Shown here: positions 26,542 through 36,180 of the stretch, piece after piece
Layout of the letters: each line of letters opens with the position of its first letter
How positions within the stretch are numbered: position 1 is the first letter of the stretch
Origin: Paracoccaceae bacterium
GTDB taxonomy: Bacteria > Pseudomonadota > Alphaproteobacteria > Rhodobacterales > Rhodobacteraceae
Direction of reading: 5' to 3'
Assembly: GCA_024742405.1 (NCBI GenBank)
Contig: JANSYP010000001.1
Location: 1,054,001-1,118,000 of the forward strand
DNA length: 64,000 nt
The notes under the pieces: generated by a model
The model's input: the letters and a program-made list of their open reading frames with translations, nothing else
Told to the model about the DNA's origin: nothing
The model's database searches: none
Program-made: the position numbers and the translations under genes

Positions 26542-28161
26542 CTAGGGCCAGCAGGTGACCGCCACGGTCAGCAGCTGCGCGCGCTGCGCCTGGGCCAGCG
26601 CGGTCAGCGGTGCGGCCTGCGGTGCCGCATCGGCAAGCAGTACCCCGGCTTGCACGAGAAACTCCCGCAGCACCGGCGTGGCCACCGCGCGGGGCGGCGT
26701 GCCGGGCATCACCAGGCCCGCGAGCGCGCCGGTGTCGGTCAGCACCGGCCCGCCGCCATCGCCCTGCAGCAGGCTCGCATCGAGCGTGAGCAGCGCGCCC
26801 TGCTGGCCCTCGACCCGTGCCGGCACCGGCGTCGCCCGCACGCTGTCACCGCCCTGGCCGAAACCTGCCAGCGTCACCACGGTGCCCGGGGCGACGGGTG
26901 CCGCCAGAAGCATCGCCGGCAGGGCCGCGCCTGAGGGCTCTTCCGGTTGCAGCAGCGCCAGCCGGCCGTCCGAGACCATCACGCGGCCTGCGCGCCCGGC
27001 GCCGAGCGTGATCCGGGCGCAGCGGTCCAGCCCGTCCGCCACGGTCAGAACCGCGCCCTCCGCCGAGACCGCGACACCCGCGCGTCGCCACAGCACCGGC
27101 TCGGGCGCAGGCTCGGTCCGGGGCGCCTGGGCCGGGGGCAGGGCCATCACCTGCGTCGGGTTGGCGACGAAGCTCGCACGCAGCCGCGACACCGCCCGGT
27201 CCCGCGCGGTCAGGTCCGATCCGGCCGAACCGCCCGCCGGCCAGAACAGCACGAAGCCCTTGATCGCTCCGTCGCGCGCCTCGGCCCATGCGTAAGCGGT
27301 GCGTGCCGCATCCGATCCCATCACCACGAAACTGTCGCCCTCCAGCTCGCGAAACCCGGTCTCGGGGATCTCCGGGTCGGCCTGCAGCACCTCAAAGAGC
27401 GCGCGCAGCATCGGCGCCTCGCCGGGCAGGCTGATCACGCGCAGTGAAACGCCGCTTTCTGCACGCGGCGCGTAATGGGCGTAGGGGGCGTCATGGCGGT
27501 CGAACGCGACCAGCGCGGACGGTATGTCGATGGTGATGCCCGTGACATCGTCCTGCACGGTCTCGAAGCCCATGGGCGCCTCGGCCGCCTGCATCGGTGC
27601 GAGCAGCGCGGTCAGCTGGGCGTCGTCGAGCGACCCGGTCTCGCCATAGCCCGCCGCCGCCTGCCAGCGCGCGATGGCGGCGCGGGTCTCGTTCGTCACT
27701 TGCCCGTCGAGCGGGCCGGCGTAGAGCGCCTGAAAGGCCAGCGCCCGTTGCGCCTCGCGCAGGCGTGCGGCATCGACGGGCGCCGCGCCCGGCGGGGTTT
27801 CGGCGGGTTGCGCCGTGCCGCTGCCGTCGGGGGGCGGGGGCAGGGCGGTGCCCGCGCGCCAGAGCACCTCGCCAAAGCGGGCGCCGTCGCTGAGATAACT
27901 GTCGCGCGGAATTGCGCCCGTCGCGCGCAGATCGCGCAACAGCGCCGCGGCCTGTGCCTCCGGCAGCGGACCCGCGGCGACGGCGATCCAGCTGGAGCCG
28001 AGTTCGATCAGCGAGATACCGGGCAGCGCCCCGGAGAACTGCTCGGCCACCGCGCGCGCCCGGTCGATATTGCGTTCCGCCGCGATCTGCAGCCAGGCCT
28101 CCTGGGCGGCCGCGGACACCGGCGCGAGCAGGGCGCAGATCAGCAGGATCGCAAGACGCAT
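26542..28161 (-). CDS. Exported protein: SPOR-like, peptidoglycan-binding and inactive trypsin-fold domains
   Basis: A 539-residue secreted protein (signal peptide to about residue 19, SAAAQ). Residues 20-92 look like a SPOR-type repeat, and 132-190 a peptidoglycan-binding domain (LREAQRALAFQALYAG, VTNETRAAIARWQ). A middle domain follows to about 335. The C-terminal part resembles a trypsin-like protease, but the triad is gone: the His position reads VLTVADGL (Asp376), the Asp strand reads GRLALLQ, and the nucleophile motif is GDGGGP with Gly469 in place of Ser. It is probably a non-catalytic cell-wall-associated binding or scaffold protein. Confidence 0.75.
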   Translation of the reverse strand: MRLAILLICALLAPVSAAAQEAWLQIAAERNIDRARAVAEQFSGALPGISLIELGSSWIAVAAGPLPEAQAAALLRDLRATGAIPRDSYLSDGARFGEVLWRAGTALPPPPDGSGTAQPAETPPGAAPVDAARLREAQRALAFQALYAGPLDGQVTNETRAAIARWQAAAGYGETGSLDDAQLTALLAPMQAAEAPMGFETVQDDVTGITIDIPSALVAFDRHDAPYAHYAPRAESGVSLRVISLPGEAPMLRALFEVLQADPEIPETGFRELEGDSFVVMGSDAARTAYAWAEARDGAIKGFVLFWPAGGSAGSDLTARDRAVSRLRASFVANPTQVMALPPAQAPRTEPAPEPVLWRRAGVAVSAEGAVLTVADGLDRCARITLGAGRAGRVMVSDGRLALLQPEEPSGAALPAMLLAAPVAPGTVVTLAGFGQGGDSVRATPVPARVEGQQGALLTLDASLLQGDGGGPVLTDTGALAGLVMPGTPPRAVATPVLREFLVQAGVLLADAAPQAAPLTALAQAQRAQLLTVAVTCWP

Positions 28162-28342
28162 GGGCCAAATCTCCCCGGTGGCAAACCTCTGCCCGGTCCT
28201 ACCCTCCGCCGCAGCGGCTCACAACCGGCTCCGGGCCTCGTGCCTTAACGGGTGCGGCGCGGGGGGGAGGGGGAGAGGTCGGGCGGTTGACCCGGCCAAC
28301 CCTCGGGCATAGTCAGACGCCGCACCATGCAGGGAGCGCCCC

Positions 28343-29287
28343 ATGACCCAGACCTCCGACAGGCCACGCAGCTTCCAGGATATCATCCTGCGCCTGCAAA
28401 GCTATTGGGCCGACCGGGGCTGTGCGATCCTGCAGCCCTATGACATGGAGGTCGGTGCCGGGACCTTCCATCCCGCCACGACCTTGCGTGCGCTGGGCCC
28501 CGAGCACTGGTCCGCGGCCTATGTCCAGCCCTCGCGCCGCCCGACCGACGGGCGCTATGGCGAAAACCCCAACCGGCTGCAGCACTACTACCAGTTCCAG
28601 GTCATCATCAAACCGAGCCCGCCGGATCTGCAGGAGCTCTATCTGGGCTCGCTCGAGGCCATCGGCATCGACATGGACCTCCACGATATCCGCTTTGTCG
28701 AGGACGACTGGGAGAGCCCGACGCTGGGCGCCTGGGGGCTCGGCTGGGAGGTCTGGTGCGACGGGATGGAAGTGTCGCAATTCACCTATTTCCAGCAGGT
28801 CGGCGGCCATGACTGTCACCCGGTTTCGGGCGAGCTGACCTATGGGCTCGAGCGTCTGGCAGTGTATGTGCTGGGTGTCGATCACGTGATGGACATGCCC
28901 TTCAACGCGCCCGACGCGCCGATTCCGCTGAGCTATGGCGATGTCTTCCGCCAGGCCGAGGAAGCCTATTCGAGGTTCAACTTCGACGTCGCGGACACCC
29001 CGAGACTGCTGCAGCATTTCGACGATGCCGAGGCCGAATGCGCCGCGATCCTGTCTGAACCGGCGGTTGATCCAAAGACGGGCAAGCGCATCATCATGGC
29101 GCAGCCCGCCTATGACCAGTGCATCAAGGCGAGCCATCTTTTCAACCTGCTCGACGCCCGCGGCGTGATCTCGGTCACCGAACGGCAAGCCTATATCGGC
29201 CGCGTCCGGGCGCTGGCCAAGATGTGCGCCGACGCGTTCGTGGCCGCCGCAGAGCCCGCGCCCGCGCCCGAGACCGCAGCGGGCTGA
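28343..29287 (+). CDS. glyQ: Glycyl-tRNA synthetase alpha subunit
   Basis: A 314-residue alpha subunit of the bacterial alpha2beta2 glycyl-tRNA synthetase; it holds the class II catalytic core that makes glycyl-adenylate. Diagnostic stretches are [55 protein letters not shown] and [20 protein letters not shown]. The ATG follows GGGAG. The partner glyS begins 12.5 kb downstream at 41745, although the two are usually close. The next gene (LysE) starts 4 bp after the stop. Confidence 0.97.
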   Translation: MTQTSDRPRSFQDIILRLQSYWADRGCAILQPYDMEVGAGTFHPATTLRALGPEHWSAAYVQPSRRPTDGRYGENPNRLQHYYQFQVIIKPSPPDLQELYLGSLEAIGIDMDLHDIRFVEDDWESPTLGAWGLGWEVWCDGMEVSQFTYFQQVGGHDCHPVSGELTYGLERLAVYVLGVDHVMDMPFNAPDAPIPLSYGDVFRQAEEAYSRFNFDVADTPRLLQHFDDAEAECAAILSEPAVDPKTGKRIIMAQPAYDQCIKASHLFNLLDARGVISVTERQAYIGRVRALAKMCADAFVAAAEPAPAPETAAG

Positions 29288-29291
29288 GCCC

Positions 29292-29885
29292 ATGCCCGAG
29301 GGGCTTGCGCCGTTCCTGCTGACCGCGCTGGCGCTCGTCGGCAGCCCGGGGCCCAACACGCTCAGCGTCGCCGCGACCGGGGCCGCCTTCGGGCGCCGCC
29401 GGGGCGTGGCCTACATGATCGGGATCGTGCTGGGCATGCTGGGCGTGATCGCCATCGTGGCCACGGGCGTCGCGGGCATGCTTCTGGCGCTGCCGGGGGC
29501 CGCGCCCGTGGTGACTGTGGCCGCTGCCGGTTATTTCCTGTGGCTCGCCTGGCGCATCGCCACCGCCCCGCCGCTCTCCGACAGTCCCGCCGGACCCGGC
29601 GCCGCGCCGCGCTGGTACGAAGGCGCGGGCCTGTCGATGGTCAACCCCAAGGCCTATGCCGCCATGGCCGCGCTCTTTTCCGGCCATGTGCTGCTGGCCG
29701 GGCCGCTGGCCGACGCGGCGCTCAAGACCGCGCTGGCGCTGGGGGTGATCATCCCTGTCAACATCGCCTGGCTGTCGCTCGGCGCGGGGCTGACGGGTCT
29801 GATGCGCGACCCCGCGACGTCGCGCTGGATCAACCGGGCCTTCGCCGCGGCGCTCCTGATCTCGGTGGCCGCGGTGCTGCTCTAG
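29292..29885 (+). CDS. LysE family translocator
   Basis: A 197-residue inner-membrane exporter of the LysE/RhtB amino-acid efflux family. The N terminus FLLTALALVGSPGPNTLSVAATGA carries the conserved PGPN motif, followed by GRRRGVAYMIGIVLGM; about six hydrophobic helices are present. It starts 4 bp after glyQ and is probably co-transcribed with it. The exported amino acid cannot be deduced. Confidence 0.88.
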   Translation: MPEGLAPFLLTALALVGSPGPNTLSVAATGAAFGRRRGVAYMIGIVLGMLGVIAIVATGVAGMLLALPGAAPVVTVAAAGYFLWLAWRIATAPPLSDSPAGPGAAPRWYEGAGLSMVNPKAYAAMAALFSGHVLLAGPLADAALKTALALGVIIPVNIAWLSLGAGLTGLMRDPATSRWINRAFAAALLISVAAVLL

Positions 29886-29888
29886 CGC

Positions 29889-30254
29889 TCAGGGCCGGGG
29901 CATCATGGGCACGGACCGGAAGCGGCCGAGGGCCACGGCAAAGGGCGCGCCCCCGGCGGTGATCACCGCCCGGTCGGTCATCTCGGAGAAATCGAAAATC
30001 GCGTTCAGCACCACATCGCGGCGGCCCTGGTAGATGTCGGGGCGGTAGATCACGATGCCGACCTGCGCATCCAGCCTCCGCCAGGTATAACCGGACTCGC
30101 CGGCGACCTTGCCGCCCGCCAGGGCGTAGCAGGTGGTCTCGGTCTCGTAGCAGATCGTGTGGGTGGAGAGATCGTGGAAATCCCCGGTCTCCGAGTGGTG
30201 GCGGCCGGTCCATTCCAGCGCCATCCCAACCAGGCTGTTCGGAGCGGCGGTCAT
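29889..30254 (-). CDS. Uncharacterised small protein, calycin/MoaF-like
   Basis: A 121-residue protein without signal peptide or membrane segments. Short beta-rich stretches (THTICYETETTCYALA, TWRRLDAQVGIVIYRP, NAIFDFSEMTDRAVITAGG) suggest a small beta-barrel resembling MoaF/calycin-type domains, but I cannot assign a family firmly. It converges with the LysE gene with only 3 bp between the stops. Divergent from the S9 peptidase across 215 bp. Confidence 0.6.
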   Translation of the reverse strand: MTAAPNSLVGMALEWTGRHHSETGDFHDLSTHTICYETETTCYALAGGKVAGESGYTWRRLDAQVGIVIYRPDIYQGRRDVVLNAIFDFSEMTDRAVITAGGAPFAVALGRFRSVPMMPRP

Positions 30255-30469
30255 ATCGGGTCACTTTCGCCGAACTGAGGTGGCCTCAGCTAAGCGGACC
30301 GTCGGTCGCAAGACAAGCCCGGCATGCCGCTCCGACGATCCCCGATTTTTCCCAGGGCACCCGCAGCGCGCGTCGCGCCCCGCGCGGCGATGTGCTAGCC
30401 TCCGCCAGAGAACAGGCTGGGCCGTGGTGTGGCGGCGAGGCAGCCGGATTTGTGCACGGGGAGCATTTC

Positions 30470-32476
30470 ATGACCGATTTCAAACACCTTTGGTTGGGGG
30501 TTCTCTCCGGCTGTTTTCTGATGGTACCGGCACTGGCGCAGGAGGGCTGGACGCCGGAGCGGAGCCTGGAGGTCAAGCGCTTGTCTGATCTCTCCTTTTC
30601 GCCCGACAGCAGCGAACTGCTCTATGGCATAAACAGCGTCGATCTGGATGGTGACCAGTATCTGACCGAATATGTCGTCTCCGATCTGACCGGCGGTTCC
30701 GTCCGCACGCTTCTGCCGGCCTCGCCGGACATCTCCGGCCCGCAATGGTCGCCCGATGGCAGCCGCGTCGCCTACCTGTCCTCGGCCTCCGGCGTCAGCA
30801 ATGTCTGGATCGTGCCGCTCGATGGCAGCAACCCCCGCCCGGTCACCGATCAGAACACCGATATCCAGAGCTTCAAATGGGCGCCCGACGGCAACGCCAT
30901 CGCCTTCGTGATGGAGGATCCGACCTATGTGCCGCCGCCGGTCCAGAACGCCGACGATTATGCCAGGAACCAGCTCTGGATGGTGCGGCTCGCCGAAGGG
31001 GCCCAGGACGGGGCGGCCGTTAACCTGACACCGGACGCGGATTTCTCCGTCAGCGCCTGGGGCGGCAACTGGGCCTATGACTGGGCTCCGGACAGCTCGG
31101 CGGTGGTCTTCGCCCATCAGGAGCGCCCGGGCCTCGATTACTGGACCAAGGCGCAGCTTTCCATCACCGAGGTCGCCACGCAGAAAGTCACCCTGATCCC
31201 CACGGGCAACGAATACTGGAAATACTTCCCGCGCTGGTCCCCGGATGGCAAATACGTCGCCTTCATCAATGCACCGGGCGCGTTCATGTGGTCCTTTCTG
31301 TGGGATATCCGGCTCTGGCCCACAGATGGCGGCGACATCATCGACCTGCCGCATTCCAAGAACCGTCTGCCCTTTGTCTGGCAATGGGCCCCGGACAGCG
31401 CGAGCCTCTACTATATCGAGAATGACCGGGTGAGTTATTCCTTCTACGAAATGCCCATCGACGGCGGGGATTTCACGAAGGTCTTCGGCAGCCCCGAAGA
31501 CGTCACCGCGCCGGGGCTGAACACCTACCTGACCTCGTCTTACGTCCATGTCAGCCCGGACGAGGCCCATGTCGCCTTCATCGGCCAGACCTCGGGCACG
31601 CCGCCTGCGATCTATGTCAGCGCACGGGACAGTTTCGCGCCTAAAAAGATCAGCACCGCCAACGATCCCTATCTGGAGGTGCCTCTGGGCAAGACCGAGC
31701 TGGTGCAATGGACCTCCCTCGACGGGACCGAGGTCGAGGGTGTACTGAGCTACCCCCAAAATTACGCGGAAGGCCAAAGCTACCCGCTCGTCGTGCAGAT
31801 CCATGGCGGGCCGAACGGGGTGGATTTCAACGAATATCTGCCGCTGGTGAAATTTTTCTCGACCGCCACCTACACCGCCCAGGACTACTTCGTGCTCCGC
31901 GTGAACTACCGCGGGACGCTGGGCTACGGGCGTAAGTTCCGCGAGGACCTGATCGGCAATTTCGGCGGTCCGGACTACGAGGACATCATGACCGGGGTCG
32001 ATCACGTCATCGGCCTCGGGCTCGCCGATCCCGACCAGCTCTTCGTCGTGGGTCAGAGCAATGGCGGCACGATGACCGGCTGGATCGTGACCCGGACGGA
32101 CCGGTTCAAATCCGCCTGCTCGGTGGCCGGAGAGACCGACTATATCAGCCTGGAGGGCACCAACGGCTACTTCCAGACCAGCTGGTATCTGGGCGGCAGC
32201 TTCATCGACAATCTGCAGATGTTCCTCGACCGCTCGCCGATCTTCCATGTGAAAAACGTCACCACTCCGATCCTGATCCAGGGCGGGCTGCTCGACGACA
32301 ACGTGCCCTTCACCCAGCTGGAGGAGTTCTACCGCGCCCTCAAACGCGCGGGCGCGACGGCCGAACTGGTGGGCTATCCGGGCGCGGACCATGACAGCTA
32401 CGCGCCGCAGCTCTATCTGCGGCTGTTGAACTCCTGCCTCGACTGGACGAACCAGCATCGGGAGGCGGCGAACTAG
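30470..32476 (+). CDS. Exported S9 family prolyl-oligopeptidase-like peptidase
   Basis: A 668-residue secreted peptidase of the S9 (prolyl oligopeptidase/acylaminoacyl-peptidase) clan. A signal peptide ends at PALAQ (residue 25), and a beta-propeller with TolB-like repeats (SPDSSELLYG, SPDGSRVAYL, APDGNAIAF, SPDGKYVAF) follows. The C-terminal alpha/beta-hydrolase has VQIHGGPNG, the nucleophile motif GQSNGG (Ser530), Asp609 in GGLLDDNVPF and His641 in GADHDSY. The triad is intact. The ATG at 30470 follows GGGGAG. It probably cleaves small peptides in the periplasm. Confidence 0.9.
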   Translation: MTDFKHLWLGVLSGCFLMVPALAQEGWTPERSLEVKRLSDLSFSPDSSELLYGINSVDLDGDQYLTEYVVSDLTGGSVRTLLPASPDISGPQWSPDGSRVAYLSSASGVSNVWIVPLDGSNPRPVTDQNTDIQSFKWAPDGNAIAFVMEDPTYVPPPVQNADDYARNQLWMVRLAEGAQDGAAVNLTPDADFSVSAWGGNWAYDWAPDSSAVVFAHQERPGLDYWTKAQLSITEVATQKVTLIPTGNEYWKYFPRWSPDGKYVAFINAPGAFMWSFLWDIRLWPTDGGDIIDLPHSKNRLPFVWQWAPDSASLYYIENDRVSYSFYEMPIDGGDFTKVFGSPEDVTAPGLNTYLTSSYVHVSPDEAHVAFIGQTSGTPPAIYVSARDSFAPKKISTANDPYLEVPLGKTELVQWTSLDGTEVEGVLSYPQNYAEGQSYPLVVQIHGGPNGVDFNEYLPLVKFFSTATYTAQDYFVLRVNYRGTLGYGRKFREDLIGNFGGPDYEDIMTGVDHVIGLGLADPDQLFVVGQSNGGTMTGWIVTRTDRFKSACSVAGETDYISLEGTNGYFQTSWYLGGSFIDNLQMFLDRSPIFHVKNVTTPILIQGGLLDDNVPFTQLEEFYRALKRAGATAELVGYPGADHDSYAPQLYLRLLNSCLDWTNQHREAAN

Positions 32477-32564
32477 CCGGCGCCTGTGCTCTAGCGCGTC
32501 AGACCGAACATCGCGGCCCGGTTCCGGGCCGTCATGACCCCGACTATGTCGGCGGGCGGATTGG

Positions 32565-33545
32565 CTATCGGCCAAACGCGCGGTCGAAGAACCCGATGAT
32601 CTCGGCGTTGAACCCCGCCTGGAACGCGGCCCGGTCGAAGCCCTCGGCATCGACGCAGACCATCTCCCAGATCCGCGGGTTAATCTCCTGCAGGCGCGGG
32701 TTGCAGGGCGCCATGAAGGCGAAATGCCCCGCGCCCTCGACGACATGCGTCTCTGCGTCGGGCAGGGTGGCGGCCAGAAGCGCGCCGTTGGTGGCGTGGG
32801 GTACGCGCATGTCATCGGCGCCGGACCAGATCTGCACCGGGACCGCGACCTCGGCCAGCGCGGCCTCCGGAAAGGCAAAGCCAAAGGCCGGGGCTGCCGC
32901 GACCACCGCGCCGATCCGCGGATCGCGGGACAGCGTGTCCAGCCCGGCGGGCTGGCCGATCTCGGCGATCATGCCGATCTCGCAGGTGAACTCCGCCGGG
33001 TGGTCCGCGCAATGGGGCGCGCCACGCGCAAAATCCGGCGCTCCGGCCACCACCGCCATGGCCGTGTAGCCGCCCGCCGAGAAGCCGAAGAGTCCGACCG
33101 CCTCGGGGTCAAGCTGCGCGGCGCCCGTCCAGTCGCCATAGAGCCAGTCGATGGCGCGGCTGACCTCCTGGGGCCGCGTGCGCACCCAGTCGGCCGGTGA
33201 CGCGCTCTCATCCTCGCTGTTGTTGCCCGCATGCTCCAGCGCGGCCACGACATAGCCCGCCTCAGCGAGCGCCAGCGCGGTGCCCGCATGCCCGCCCATC
33301 CAGCCGCCATCGCCGTGGGAGATCACCACGACCGGGCGTTGCGTCCCCGACGGCGCCGCGCCGAGGGCCAGCGCCTGACGAAAGGGCGTGTTGGGCGCGT
33401 CCGGTGCCGAGGCCTCGGTCGGGTACCAGACCCCCATGGCAAAGCCCGGGCTCCCGGGAACCTCGAGCCGTTCGAACCCTACATCCGCCGCCGCGCTGCC
33501 CGGCCCGATCAGGGCCACCAACGCCGCGGCACAAACCTTGCGCAT
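32565..33545 (-). CDS. Exported alpha/beta hydrolase (PAF-acetylhydrolase/dienelactone hydrolase-like)
   Basis: A 326-residue secreted hydrolase. The signal peptide runs to about GSAAAD. The oxyanion strand is PVVVISHGDGGWMGGH, the nucleophile motif LFGFSAGGYTAMAV, the candidate Asp IWSGADDMRVP, and the catalytic His GAGHFAF, so a full triad is present. The ATG at 33545 is preferred over one two codons earlier because a GAGG site then has workable spacing. Four cysteines suggest disulfides. Substrate unknown. Convergent with the S9 peptidase gene. Confidence 0.8.
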   Translation of the reverse strand: MRKVCAAALVALIGPGSAAADVGFERLEVPGSPGFAMGVWYPTEASAPDAPNTPFRQALALGAAPSGTQRPVVVISHGDGGWMGGHAGTALALAEAGYVVAALEHAGNNSEDESASPADWVRTRPQEVSRAIDWLYGDWTGAAQLDPEAVGLFGFSAGGYTAMAVVAGAPDFARGAPHCADHPAEFTCEIGMIAEIGQPAGLDTLSRDPRIGAVVAAAPAFGFAFPEAALAEVAVPVQIWSGADDMRVPHATNGALLAATLPDAETHVVEGAGHFAFMAPCNPRLQEINPRIWEMVCVDAEGFDRAAFQAGFNAEIIGFFDRAFGR

Positions 33546-33811
33546 CTGCATCCTCGTGTCGCCGTTTCTGTCGTGTCCCTCTGCGCGGAGGCGGATGCTG
33601 CGTCAAGACGGCGGAAGGTCCGGCCGGTCTGGACCGTGGGCGCGATCTGCGCGGGCGTATCCCGCGGGGTTTCGCGGGTTCCGGACCGGTCATACCCCCC
33701 CGACGCGGCGTACGGTCAGCCCGCGGCCGGCGCCGAAAACCGCCAATCGGAAGCCGCCAGCGTCACAATTTCCCTTGCCCGGGACCATGGCGCAGGTCAA
33801 AACCCGGCACC

Positions 33812-34168
33812 ATGACTTTGACATCCTCCGTTCCCGTGCTGCGCGCATCAGATTACCCGGCGACGCGCGACATGCTTCTGGCGCTGGGCTTCAGGATCGT
33901 GGAGGAGGGCGGCGATCCGCCCCGCTTCGGCATCTTCCGCCAGGATGCCGCCACGGTCTTTGTCGATGGCTGGCACGGGCATGACACCGTGCCCGCGCCC
34001 TGCTGGAGGGCCTATTTCCACTGCGATGACGTGGAGAGCTTTGCCACGCGGGCCCGCGCCGCCGGCGTGCCTGCCGAGGGGCCCGTCGATGCCGTCTACG
34101 GCATGCGCGAGGTCACCGTGACCGATCCCGACGGCAACCGGCTCTGTTTCGGACAGGACATTCCATGA
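33812..34168 (+). CDS. VOC family protein (glyoxalase/bleomycin-resistance fold)
   Basis: A 118-residue single-domain VOC protein. It begins SSVPVLRASDYPATRDMLLALGF and ends VTVTDPDGNRLCFGQ, both typical; the segment APCWRAYFHCDDVESFATRA fits the second beta-alpha unit. Members bind metals or hydrophobic drugs, and the substrate is unknown. The ATG at 33812 is chosen because the much longer open frame to 33197 overlaps the opposite-strand hydrolase. Its stop overlaps the next start as ATGA. Confidence 0.8.
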   Translation: MTLTSSVPVLRASDYPATRDMLLALGFRIVEEGGDPPRFGIFRQDAATVFVDGWHGHDTVPAPCWRAYFHCDDVESFATRARAAGVPAEGPVDAVYGMREVTVTDPDGNRLCFGQDIP

Positions 34169-34626
34169 ACGGCAAACTGGTCGGCGGCAGTATCCTCGGT
34201 GCGGCACTTATCGCCGGGGCGGGGCTATATTACCTGCAGGTCTATCATTTCTACGACCCGGTGAATCCCGGCGCGCTGGAGATCGCGGCCATGGGCTCCG
34301 ACGGCGCCCCCGTCGAACTCGACATCGCGGATGTCACCGCCATCGACGCCTCCAGTTCGCCGATCCGCTTCCGCGCCTGTTTCAGCCTCGGCACGCTGCC
34401 TGACATCGACGCGCTCACCCCTTACGTCCGCGCCGAGCCGCTCACCGCGCCCTACTGGTTCGACTGTTTCGACGCCGCCGCCATCGCCGGGGCGCTGGAT
34501 GCCGGGGATGCAAGCGCGCTGCTCGGGCAAGCCGAGATCGCCCATGGCGTCGACCGCGTCCTCGCCATCCTGCCCGACGGCACCGGCTATGCCTGGCACC
34601 AGTTCAACCCGGACTTCGAAGAATGA
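34165..34626 (+). CDS. DUF6446-like membrane-anchored protein
   Basis: A 153-residue protein with one N-terminal transmembrane helix (about residues 5-24, VGGSILGAALIAGAGLYYLQV) and a periplasmic domain with paired cysteines (FRACFSLG, FDCFDA). It resembles the small DUF6446 proteins found near glycyl-tRNA synthetase genes in Rhodobacteraceae, an association stated from memory. ATGA overlaps link it to the VOC gene before and gltS after. Function unknown. Confidence 0.7.
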   Translation: MNGKLVGGSILGAALIAGAGLYYLQVYHFYDPVNPGALEIAAMGSDGAPVELDIADVTAIDASSSPIRFRACFSLGTLPDIDALTPYVRAEPLTAPYWFDCFDAAAIAGALDAGDASALLGQAEIAHGVDRVLAILPDGTGYAWHQFNPDFEE

Positions 34627-35843
34627 CAGAGACCCTTCCCCAACCGATCCTGATCGACGCGTTCATCTCCACCACGGTGGCCTTCCTCGTCTATATCGTC
34701 GGTGCGAACCTGACGCGGAAATCGGCCTTCCTGCGGGATTTCAATATCCCCGAGCCGGTCTCGGGCGGGCTCGTGGCCGCCGCGCTGACCATGGCCATCT
34801 TCGCGATCTGGAACCGTCCGGTGGAGTTCGACCTCGCCGCGCGGGACTATTTCCTGATCGTCTTCTTCACCGGAATCGGGCTCAACGCCAAACTGTCCGA
34901 CCTCGCCCGGGGCGGCAAACCGCTGGTGATCCTGCTGGGTCTTACGGTGGTCTATGTGCTCTGCCAGAACCTCATCGGGCTGGCGACCGCCACGGCATTC
35001 GGCATGCCCACGGAGATGAGCGTCATCCTCGGCTCCGCCGCTCTGATCGGCGGGCACGGCACGGTGATCGCCTGGGGCCCGCGCGTGGCCGAGGCCACCG
35101 GCATGCCCGGCGTCGCCGAACTGGGTATCGCCGTGGCGACCCTGGGGCTCGTGTCTGCAGCGGTGATCGGCGGGCCGATCGCGAAATACCTCATCGCGCG
35201 CCACAAGCTGGAGCCGGCCCATCCCGAAGCCGAGAACGCCATAGGCATCGCCTATGACGAGGAGCCGCAGGAAACCATTACCCATCTGACCCTGATGCAC
35301 ATCCTGCTCTGGGTCCATGTCACGATGGTTCTGGGCTTCATCCTCGGCGAGACGCTGAAGGAGCTCGGGCTCGACCTGCCCAATTTCGTGCCCTGCCTGA
35401 TGATGGGGATCGCGGTCGGCAACCTGCTGCCGGTGCTCTTTCCCCGCGTCCCGCCCGTCCGCCAGACGCCGACGCTCGCGATGCTGTCGGATTTTGCGCT
35501 CGGCACCTTCCTGGCGATGTCGCTCATGAGCCTGCAGCTCTGGACGCTCTCGGGGCTCGGCCTGACGCTGCTGGTGGTGATGACCGCGCAGACGCTGCTC
35601 GCGGTGGTGTTCGCGATCTTCATCCTGTTCCCGGCGATGGGCCGGAACTATTTCGCCGCCGTCATGGCCGCCGGGGCAGGGGGGCTGACGCTCGGCGCCA
35701 CCCCCACGGCCATCGCCAACATGACCGCGGTGACCAAGCGCTACGGCCCCTCGCCGCTGGCCTTCGTGGTCCTGCCGCTGGTCTCGGCCTTCTTCATCGA
35801 CATCGTGAACAGCTTCGCGATCCAGTTCTTCCTGTCGCTGTAG
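34623..35843 (+). CDS. gltS: Sodium/glutamate symporter
   Basis: A 406-residue membrane transporter of the GltS (ESS) family, importing glutamate with Na+. Typical stretches are FNIPEPVSGGLVAA, FFTGIGLNAKLSDLARGGKP, GSAALIGGHGTVIAWGP and, in the second half, AAGAGGLTLGATPTAIANMTAVT, the repeated re-entrant GG motif regions. About ten hydrophobic helices are seen. It begins in a 4-base overlap with the DUF6446-like gene. A free glutamate uptake role is inferred from family. Confidence 0.92.
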   Translation: MTETLPQPILIDAFISTTVAFLVYIVGANLTRKSAFLRDFNIPEPVSGGLVAAALTMAIFAIWNRPVEFDLAARDYFLIVFFTGIGLNAKLSDLARGGKPLVILLGLTVVYVLCQNLIGLATATAFGMPTEMSVILGSAALIGGHGTVIAWGPRVAEATGMPGVAELGIAVATLGLVSAAVIGGPIAKYLIARHKLEPAHPEAENAIGIAYDEEPQETITHLTLMHILLWVHVTMVLGFILGETLKELGLDLPNFVPCLMMGIAVGNLLPVLFPRVPPVRQTPTLAMLSDFALGTFLAMSLMSLQLWTLSGLGLTLLVVMTAQTLLAVVFAIFILFPAMGRNYFAAVMAAGAGGLTLGATPTAIANMTAVTKRYGPSPLAFVVLPLVSAFFIDIVNSFAIQFFLSL

Positions 35844-36180
35844 GGTTTGGATCTGTCGCGCCGCGGTCGATCACGCTCCATGCGGCGCCGCATGTCCGTC
35901 ATGTGGCGGGGTCCTTCGCAGGGTGGCCTTGAGATCAGAGCTATCTGTCGCAGAGGTCGCCCGCAGGGCTGATCGGTAGCCCCAAGTCAGCCACTTTGAG
36001 TCCGCTTCGGATCGCTCGACAGGGAATTCGAGTGTGCGGCACGGGTGGGGTCGGACCCGTTCTCCGAACCCATAACCGTGGCGGCATTGACGCTTCCACA
36101 AACCATGGTGTCCAAGACCGAGCTGTCCGAAACCGACGGCGCGTCGATCCCATGCCCGGTCGTGCGGCTGTGGCAACTCG
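35844..36180. other. 337-bp intergenic region
   Basis: Gap between the stops of gltS and the convergent lytic transglycosylase. Short frames on both strands have no family-like content. A weak GC hairpin near 35870-35895 could end gltS transcription. No RNA gene or mobile element was recognised. Confidence 0.4.

Noticed and set aside
30395-32884. 829-codon open frame antisense to the S9 peptidase
   Set aside because: Shadow of the strongly biased codons of the peptidase gene; its protein is low in recognisable motifs.
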